Shown here: in pieces, positions 56,167 to 64,000 of the stretch
Layout of the letters: each line of letters begins with the position of its first letter
How positions within the stretch are numbered: the stretch's first letter is position 1
Source of the DNA: Terfezia claveryi
Lineage: Eukaryota > Ascomycota > Pezizomycetes > Pezizales > Pezizaceae
Reading direction: 5' to 3'
NCBI GenBank assembly: GCA_015179025.1
Contig: WHUX01000024.1
Location: 124,001-188,000 of the forward strand
DNA length: 64,000 nucleotides
Notes under the pieces: model-generated
What the model was told of the DNA's origin: nothing
Database searches by the model: none
What the model saw: the letters and a program-made list of their open reading frames with translations, nothing else
Program-made: the position numbers and the translations under genes

Positions 56167-58047
56167 TTATATGCCCAAAGTGAACTCCACCCCAATGTCC
56201 TGATCCCGGGCCATCTTGACGAACTTCGAAAACTGCACTGCCTTCTCCGCAGCCTCCTGGAGATCTTCGAAGGAGAAGATCTTGAGTCCGGAATCATTGA
56301 TCTGCAAAAAAAACAAAAAAACCATCAGTCCTCAAACAAACAAACAACCACAAGGAGTTGAGGGGTACCCACCAATTTCTTCGCCTCCTCCATGTTGGTA
56401 CCCTGCAGCCTAACGACAAGTGGGACTTTCAAGTCCATCTTCTTAACGGTGGAAATCAGCCCCTTGGCGATGGCATCGCATCGCACGATACCCCCAAAAA
56501 TATTGACAAATATAGCAGTGACCTTGGGGTCGTTGGTGATGAGCTCGAAGGCAGACTCAATGGCCTGAGCCGTAGCACCTCCACCGCAGTCGAGGAAGTT
56601 GGCAGGTTGCCCACCGTTGAGCTTGATGATGTCCATAGTGGCCATGGCAAGACCGGCACCATTGACTATCAGAGGTTATATTAGTGAGGTTCCAAAGTCA
56701 CCGCATGCAAATGAAATCATACCCAAGCATCCAATGTCACCATCGAGCTTGATAAAGTTAAGACCGACGCTGTAAGACCATATATATTAGTACCGCCTAA
56801 GCATCGTTACGACTATGAAAGCCCGGCGTCATGAAACACACTCAGCAGCCTTGACTTCATCAGGGTCCTCCTGAGTCCTGTCCCTCAACTCAAAAATATC
56901 CTTCTGCCTAAACTCGGCATTGTCATCAAATCCAAGCTTGGCGTCCATGCATAGCACCCTGTGGTCATTGGTCTCGCTCAGCGGGTTAATCTCGATCTGG
57001 GTTGCATCCTTTTCAATGAAAACCTTGTAGAGCTTCTGAATCGTATCCTTAGCCTCCTCGATGCACTGTGGGGAGAAACCCAAGTCGGTTGCAATCTTAG
57101 TGGCAATCTCGTCGGTTACTCCCTTGTGTATGTCAATGGGAGTGGTAATTATAGCCTCGGGGGTCTCTTTAGCAACGGTTTCGATATCCATACCACCTTG
57201 GGAGGAGGAGACGATCACGGGGCCCTGTGTGGCACGGTCCATAAGGATGGCAAGGTAAAATTCACGACGGGCGAACTTGCGCTCACAGATGTAGACGGAG
57301 GTGCAGAGCTTGCCTTGGGCGCCGGTTTGCTTGGTGATGAGTTTGTGGCCAATCATTTGTCCTGCAAACATCTTGGCCTCAGTTGGTCTATGGTATTGAT
57401 CAGTCAATATTCACCACAGTGAATGCTGTAGAAATGGAGCATACGAGTAGATCACACGGACACCACCCTTCAATCCATTGTCGAAAGTTCCTTTTCCACG
57501 ACCACCAGCAAGGACCTGGGCCTTGATGACCATGTCCTCTCCACCTATTCCGAATGGCATCCATTGTTAGCCTGGTGCCTGGCGTATCCAGAGCCACCTT
57601 CACATATCGTCGGATAACTACCTATCCTCTTAGCAACTTCCTCTGCCTCCTCTGCAGTCTTTGCGTTCTCTCCCCGTGGAACGCCAATTCCATACTAATA
57701 ACCTCGCCTAACGTGTCAGGGTCTGAATGTGAAAGCTGTAGATTCGGTTAACCGCCTGAGGTGCACGCACTGATTTCAGTAAATTGGCGGAGAGATATTC
57801 GTGGATAGATAAATTCCTCCTCTGGGTTTGTAGAACGGAGCTGCGTAGTGAGGCAGCCTAAATCATCGCAGAGAGTATTAGTAAATACTTCTGAAAACAT
57901 CCTTTCCGCCTCTCCCTCATTGCACTGGGACGTCTCCCCCACAACGCCATTTCCCCGCCACTTCGCCAGAAGCATAGAAGCATGGAAACGTACTTTGACG
58001 GCATTGACCGCCGACCAGACTGGTCTGAATCTGGCGAGCTTGAACAT
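56167..58047 (-). CDS. lsc2: Succinate-CoA ligase subunit beta, mitochondrial
   Basis: TCA-cycle enzyme making succinate and nucleoside triphosphate from succinyl-CoA in the matrix. Eight exons: 57994-58047, 57771-57821, 57622-57694, 57445-57544, 56842-57387, 56723-56769, 56373-56665 and 56167-56301; 432 residues. The N-terminus [18 protein letters not shown] is a basic presequence. It continues [60 protein letters not shown] (ATP-grasp Lys/Gly loop), [72 protein letters not shown] and VVRLQGTN, all diagnostic of the beta subunit. Nucleotide preference (ATP or GTP) cannot be read by eye. Confidence 0.96.
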
Positions 58048-58278
58048 ACTGAATGTAGTGAATACGTGAAAGGAGAGATGTTCTGGTTTCCGAGTCCTGA
58101 AGCCTAGACGGAACCTCGAGGAGTGAGAGATATTGCACTAGCGGGGATGCATGCTACGCCCGTTTCGGCCAACACTCGGCGCATAACGGATCACCAGCCG
58201 GTTACGAAAATTTCTACATAAATCGGCTTCTGCAGACGATAAAACATCCTCCGAAGCAAACTGAGTCTGTTATCCACA

Positions 58279-59058
58279 ATGGCGACGCCGCCAGTCGATA
58301 TAAAGAAGCTTGACATTCTCCAGGCACAAATCAGCGTCTCAATATCACAAGCCCGGAGCCTTGTCGACTCATGGCTTCCCCCCGCCGCGTCAACTGCGGG
58401 AAAGAGCGCACCGCTGTATTCAGCACCACCAGACGACGACAGTGATGAGCTTTTTAAACCAAAGCCACCTCGGTAAATTCCAGGCACAAATACGAATGCA
58501 CTTAGAGTAGCAAACTTACACTGACGAATACCCTCCAGAATCGGACTAGGCGCCCCCATCCCAAAACATTTCTATGATGACGATCAAAAATTCCGAAAAG
58601 ACATCTCTGCGGTTGACCTTCTGAAACGGAGGCTGCTCGCATCAAAGCGGAATGCATCACAGATGTCAGACAAACCCACGCAGCATAAGGCAAGATACCA
58701 GAACGGGAATTCGTCACTGGCCGAGTCGGAGAGTGAAGAGGAGGAAGGAAGATCTGCACTGGGAAAGTCAAAGCGGCCAAAAGTTGAAGCTGAAAAGACA
58801 TGGAAGGGAAGTGACTTGAAACAACAAAAAGACAATGAGCAAAACGTGATGGTAGGAGCTAGTAGTGGCCCGGAGAAGCCGGACGAAAGGAAGGACCCTA
58901 AGGAGGAGGAGGAGGAGGGCAGACTGAAAGCAAACCAAAGCAATTCCGCCGCATCGAAATTACAAACATCAAATGGAGGTGTTGACGCCAATGAACCAGG
59001 GAAGAAGAAAAAAAAGAAAAAGAAAAAGAGCAGAAACAAACAAAATAAAGAAAAATAG
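58279..59058 (+). CDS. Lysine-rich protein resembling the fungal DUF3245 family
   Basis: Function unknown. Two exons, 58279-58472 and 58539-59058; 237 residues. The splice joins LFKPKPPR to IGLGAPIPK, and the motif PPR-IGLGAPIPKH with the following DLLKRRLLASKRN resembles the DUF3245 core as I remember it. The N-terminal third (LDILQAQISVSISQARSLVD) should form a short helix. The rest is charged and disordered: SESEEEEGRSALGKSKRPK and a C-terminal run of nine lysines followed by SRNKQNKEK. Such a tail suggests nuclear or nucleolar location and RNA binding (inference). Gene structure is more certain than the family name. Confidence 0.75.
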
Positions 59059-59566
59059 CCCTAAAAGCCTGTATTTTATTCAAGGTGGGACGCGTGAAGG
59101 GTAGCCTCGGGGGGAAGGAAGGGCAAGTTCAGACACAATCTATCTCACAAATATGCCTTCACTTGAGACAGTTTCTGAATTTCCTGTTACATTGGACCAC
59201 CTTTCTCGACTATTAAGATCTTCCGGGAGTAAGCGATAGGTATATTGGTAGTAAATATTGAAGTTTCTTGGTGGTACACGAAGAATACTTGTGAGGTTAA
59301 AACACAATGTATGGTTTTTACATATGACCCCATGAAACGAACGCCAAAGTAAAATAGAACCCAGGTCCCATACCTTCGATACATCATATCAAATTAATGA
59401 CATCATAGATGGATAGATTACCGCACCAATTAAATCATTCACACTTCCGAATTCATACACGCCACATTCCCGCCCCAATCCCTTACTCGTACATTACAAA
59501 ATGAAAAAGGCAAAAGTGCAGAAAATAAATATCCAAGGGAAAAAAAAAAAAAATGTGAACCTTGAA
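59059..59566. other. Convergent 3' intergenic region, no gene seen
   Basis: AT-rich with poly-A near 59540-59552. It contains the 3' ends of the DUF3245-like and sfl1-like genes. Confidence 0.5.
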
Positions 59567-61647
59567 TTATGCAACTCTCTTTCGCTTCCGATCTTCCAAC
59601 AGATCAACATCGTCCCTGTCCCCGCCATTCATTTCCGATGATGGGTTCAACAGTGCATGAACACTACTCGAAACCATACTGGAGCGTCTTGTGGGCGGCC
59701 CTGTTTCATTTCTAGGAGGGTATTTCGGATTATTGAATGTCCATCCGTTCTCTGTGAGGCCTCCATGAGGTGGTGGAGGTGGCGTAGTATGGGTACTATA
59801 GGACGGGCGCTTGTTAAGTTCATATGCAGCCAACGTTTCCCGAGGATTATCGTGGACGTTTGTGGCCCTGTGTGGTGGGGAAGGTGGCCAATGTGAACCT
59901 GAACTGTTGCTTGGATGAAATGGAGAGACTTCCGGTTTCCATCCATGTAGCCTAATGTCTGCAGATGTATGTCGACGTGATAAATGACTAGGGGGGGACT
60001 GGAATGCAGGTAGTGGTTGGGAAGGCTGTGGCTGGGGTGGCTGGGCTGGTCTAGTACCCGGAGAAGGAGGGGCGCCGCTGAATGATCCATACCGCCGTGG
60101 AGGAAGGGGCGACAAATGGGGGGGGGCCGGGGGTCTGAATAAACCACTTGATCTTCCAGCACTAAGAAAAGATGGTCTCGGTTCTTCCTCGATAGGTCTT
60201 TGTCGCGGGGATAGAGGGGCAGATTCAGACGCAAAAATGGGCTGACGGTCGCGCATGTGGAATTCGTGGGGCTCTTCCATAAGTTTAGTATGTCTCTCAA
60301 CCTCTTTCTGCATCGCTTGGACTATTCACCACGGTTAGTGAAACCAAATATATATTCGTGCACACATCACTCACTTTCTCGAATGATAGGTGCATCTCTA
60401 GGACATATATTTATAACAAATTGCGATAAATCAACAGTCCACTAGCATCGATGGGTTAGTTGCGCTAATAACAAACTGGTAAATGATATTTTGTACCTGA
60501 TGACTCCTTGTCAATCCTTCCAAGTAAGTGTGGCAGCGATGGGCCAAATGCGAGTTTTGCTCTTCTGAACGTGCTAGTCTATTACCCATGTCATATAATG
60601 AATGCTCCAAAGCTAAGAGACGGCTCTCAATTGAATCGTTGTTTTGTTCGCCTGGTGTTCCTGGTGAAGATGATGCTCCGTTTTTGGGCCCAGAGAATGA
60701 ATCTCGATGTATCAAAGCATGGCGAGACGCCCGTCTCTTTATCTCTCTTAGACCTACGAGATCTCCACGCTTGAAATTACCGTTTCCATGCTTGAACTCC
60801 CACAACGCTGCATCCGGAGAGCCGTTGTGAAAAACATCGTTCACTAAGATTGCTAGGATTAGCTAAATGTTCAGTTGAGAGACAAGAAGGTCATTTTTAC
60901 CTTTATGAAAGCCATACATGTTCAACTGACGAACAAAAGACGAAACATTAGTATGCTTGAAGTACTGACTACTCTTCAATCAGCATTCTGACACTGTGCC
61001 CATTATAATGAACAATTGATGTACCTCAGAACTTTTGAGAATTCACTTGTTGGGGATACGACAAAGCTCTCATTTGATGGAGACCAGGAGATAAGGTGCT
61101 GTATGTTAGCGTCCTCAAGCATGCTATTTAAATGTCAGTATCTTATTCTTCAGTGTGTGCTTCAGGACTAGACCCACTTGTATAGCTTATGAATGAATGC
61201 AGTCTGAACCTTGGGTTGCTGAATACTGGTTCCCCCCAAACCCACTCCTACAGGAGGGCCCGTGTTCCCCATTGGAGTGTCGGTATTGGCTGTGAGGCTC
61301 ATATTCTCAATGGCTTCAATCTCCGGACTGCTTGTATTTCCTTGTTTAGATTCCAACTGTTGGTGTTGATGCTGCTGCGGCTGTTGTTGCTGTGGCTGTT
61401 GACCTCCGTCGGCCGCTGATGTGAATTGATTCCTGGACATCGACGGTTCAGCTTCCATCACCTCGTCCCCCTCATCTACCGGCGACCAATCCCAGTCCCT
61501 TTGGAATCGGCTGCGAGCCCCCCGTGGCCTATTAGGGCGGCCCGAAATAACAGACAAAGATGTTCGGGAAATTTTGACAGAATTGCCTGAAAGTATTTTG
61601 ACGGATTGGGGAGAAACTGCACGAGGTGTGGCCTCAAAAACTACCAT
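59567..61647 (-). CDS. HSF-type DNA-binding transcription factor, Sfl1-like
   Basis: Predicted nuclear regulator with a heat-shock-factor DNA-binding domain. Six exons: 61178-61647, 61025-61123, 60901-60968, 60497-60843, 60375-60441 and 59567-60321; 601 residues. The HSF domain is rebuilt across four exons: AFIHKLYNMLEDANIQHLIS, WSPSNESFVVSPTSEFSKVL, SQYFKHTNVSSFVRQLNMYG, FHKVNDVFHNGSPDAALWEF, KHGNGNFKRGDLVGLREIKR. The HGNGNFKRGD variant and the following RRASRHALIHRDSF fit the Sfl1 branch rather than canonical Hsf1. A coiled coil follows (ESRLLALEHSLYDMGNRLAR). The N-terminal part has a Gln/His run; the C-terminal third is Pro/Ser-rich and ends SSVHALLNPSSE and DRKRKRVA (possible nuclear signal). 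Start is uncertain; a later in-frame ATG (MEAEPSM) is possible. Confidence 0.9.
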
Positions 61648-64000
61648 ACAACGGTAGGACAAGGTTTGAATTATATATAGCACACTCGTGGATGAACTCG
61701 GTGGTGATTTTCAATATCTAATTATCCTAACTCGCAAGGTGAGAGAGGGGCGTCCTGCGAAGTGGAGGTCCGTACGAAAGAGCGTAGAGAATTGATTAAG
61801 GAAACTATAGCAGCCTCGGTATCAATTGGAGGGGGGTAACTGTTGATGCTGGTTAAAAATAATAATAACTAATAGTCAAGACAGGGAGATAAGTATTGTA
61901 AAGCGAGAACGCAGGCCGGGGGAAATAAGGATAAAAGCGAGTCCGACTAGGGTGCAATTCTGCGAGGGACGAGTGGGATTGGTCGGACGGTGATGTGGTG
62001 ATGCTGAGGCCCGAGCTGCTATTATGGGAACTGGTGGATATTATTGGGAGGGCCGCGATCAGAAACAAAGTAGGTACCAAGTACTCCTGTTTGACTGGAA
62101 CCTTCGCCGGCAGAGTACGGGAAGGCCGAACGACTTGTAAAATTGGAGTGTTGCGGGGGCGGGGGGAGAGGAGGGGGAGGAGGAGGAGGAGGAGGAGGAA
62201 GCGAGAAGAGGAGCTTGAGCCTGTTGACACTACCTATGTGAGTCTAAGTAGCAAGAAGTCGAGGGTGAAAAGAATCAATGTGGATGTGGAGAACAGTTGG
62301 GTCGCAGAGGTATGTATACCTAAGTAGTAGGTGATTTGAGGAGTTGTGTCAAAGCCAGCACCAGCACAAATTTTTTTTTGCGATACAATATAGGTATTTC
62401 AACTGGACTAGCATAGAACGCTCTTGCCATCCGATCCAGCGCCAGACGTACCAGAGGATATGTGGGCGGTGATAGGCGATGGTGGGAGGTCGAATCCGAG
62501 CCTGATGCGCCGTACAGTCGTAGATGTAGAGTAAGTAGGTAGGTAGGTGCCAACTCCTTCGAGTAAGGGATCCTCTCTCCAAGATCCGCCGGCGTCTTCT
62601 TCCTTCTTCTCCTTCTTCTCCTTCTTCTCCTTCTTCTTTGCTTCTATTCCTCGTATGGGGCAAGGATGGCCCCCGCTAACCATTGCTCATTCCTATTGGG
62701 CGCGTTGAACATGCACATCAATCAATAAGTCCACGCTACAGCGCGAACGCACATAAGAAAACATCTGGCATCTGCTACATCCGCTATTATTATTACGCCC
62801 TTGTAAGTGGTAACTGCCACCTACCGGGAGCAATATGGATTCTGGTTCGAAACTTAATACTTTTCTGAAGCAATATACGGTAAAAGTGCCGCTGTTTCAC
62901 AGGAGTGTCGATAACTAATTAGTATGTTAGACTGCAAGGCAAAGTACTTCAAACATTCACGCAGCCCGGCTTTCATCAACGGCCGGCTGCTGCGAGTTTG
63001 TGGAAGTTTTGATTTTATTGCTACCCATATTCTTACTTGCTCAAGAGAATCGGAATACCTATTGGATTAATGGATACACAAAGGAGCAACTTGAACGTGC
63101 AAGGACCACTCACATAAGTCGTTACCTCAGTACCCTGCTGTCCAATGCCGCCTGACGCAAATTGTAGTGGAAACGGGGGTTAATAACAACATGCGTGATG
63201 CAAGAAGAGGTGGAAGCAAAGATGCATATGCGAATGTGCTCTGTGATCTTCGTTGTCGTTGTAGCCTTGTAGCCTGGGCCCTTGAATTTTCTCATTTCAC
63301 ATAGGATCGGGTGTTCTTTCAAGGTAGCTATTGCTCAGGAAGTTTCTAGAACCTCCTTTGAAATGCCCCTGCTACGTTGGCAGTTAAGCTAGAGGTTGAT
63401 ATTGAACTTCCAGAGATGAATTGAGCCTGTCATGGTTCTTCCCGTCCGTGATGTGGCAATGTCTGATACAAGAACAAAAGACTACACCCCCTCAGGATGA
63501 AGCCAGGTTGTAAATCATGCCCTGATTGGGGATAGAGAAGGCCATACCTATCATTTTGAATAGAAGCCAAATATGATACTGCACCTCCAGACTAGTCATT
63601 TGATGAGTTCGGGTATCGTGATTCGAGCTGGCTCTTGTTCAGCCAGGACCCATACAGCTTTGGAGCCATTGGGGGGCAACAAGAATTTAACCGCCTGATT
63701 ACTAGCGGTGTATGTGCTAATTGATTCCATAGCCATAGGAAGACACAAATGGAGTGTGTGAGAGCTGAAGCTGACGAGTCAGTTTTATCCGAACTCCAAT
63801 CTAATGCGCTGCAACTGCTGTACCCCATCTCCGAAAATGCTACTCTGACAGTTGAGTGAGCTGTGCTGTACTCTAGAGTTTAACCGTAGCTGTTTGGGGA
63901 GAATGATTGGAGTGTGCCTTTGCAGGGTCATCTCACTCAGCTTGCACCTGCCGAGCTGCGACGTCTCAATTGCAATTTCCTGCCCAGGTCAAACTCATCC
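61648..64000. other. Right-hand 2.35 kb, no gene recognised
   Basis: Upstream of the Sfl1-like gene. Low-complexity tracts include G/A-rich GAGGAGG repeats at 62155-62205 and CTTCTT/CTCCTT repeats at 62595-62645. Several short open frames exist (for example 61995-62327 plus and 63592-63828 minus), but they are explained by composition or show no family motif. A gene beginning beyond 64000 cannot be excluded. Confidence 0.55.

Noticed and set aside
61995..62663. Arg- or Glu/Lys-rich frames at the right end
   Set aside because: They come from GAGGAGG and CTTCTC repeats.

Overview
This window is nuclear DNA from a filamentous ascomycete (Pezizomycotina). Protein genes are split by many short GT-AG introns, mostly about 50-150 bp, with occasional GC-AG introns. 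Many products are fungal or ascomycete-typical: the bZIP factor KapC, the DASH subunit Dad4, Mzm1, the IMP nucleotidase Isn1, sterol C24-methyltransferase Erg6, the fungal complex I 20.9-kDa subunit and an Sfl1-like HSF. Splicing style, AT-rich intergenic DNA and dispersed short repeats would fit an early-diverging lineage such as Pezizomycetes, but I cannot fix the genus from sequence alone. I found no operons, CRISPR arrays, tRNA or rRNA genes, and no intact transposase or reverse transcriptase.

Layout. 1-907: 5' end of the AP-2 alpha-adaptin gene (minus strand, cut by the window edge). 908-6750: gene-poor, holding a decayed FMN-dependent L-lactate dehydrogenase pseudogene (2.3-3.7 kb). 6.7-8.1 kb: kapC. 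9.8-20.3 kb: a compact block of mainly chromatin and transcription genes: arp5 (INO80), dad4 (kinetochore DASH), ies6 (INO80), mzm1, hpt1, arp6 (SWR1) and NC2-beta. 21.1-32.6 kb: three minus-strand genes, an importin of the Nmd5/Sxm1 (importin-7/8) type, ski2 and med17. 33.5-42.5 kb: isn1, erg6, a disordered hypothetical protein, the complex I 20.9-kDa subunit and csm3. 42.5-44.9 kb: repeat-bearing intergenic DNA. 44.9-50.3 kb: profilin, got1, nse1, grx5. 50.9-61.6 kb: TFIIF-alpha, hgh1 (with a one-base frameshift), succinate-CoA ligase beta, a lysine-rich DUF3245-like protein and an Sfl1-like HSF. 61.6-64 kb: no gene recognised.

Functional themes. Many genes act in the nucleus: INO80 (Arp5, Ies6), SWR1 (Arp6), Mediator (Med17), TFIIF-alpha, NC2-beta, Smc5/6 (Nse1), fork protection (Csm3), kinetochore (Dad4), nuclear import (Nmd5). 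Others serve mitochondria (Mzm1, NUXM, Grx5, succinate-CoA ligase), purine salvage (Hpt1, Isn1), RNA decay (Ski2), membrane traffic (AP-2 alpha, Got1), actin (profilin) and sterols (Erg6). Arp5 and Ies6, which form one INO80 module, lie about 1.2 kb apart.

CDS coordinates span start to stop codon including introns. Exons were called by eye from splice consensus, reading frame and family conservation; UTRs were not called. I saw no clearly novel multigene system. The best leads are a dispersed short inverted-repeat family (TAGTCTGGTTGGCAC), a perfect 29-bp inverted repeat between kapC and arp5, repeated GC-AG introns and microexons, the lactate dehydrogenase pseudogene and the hgh1 frameshift.
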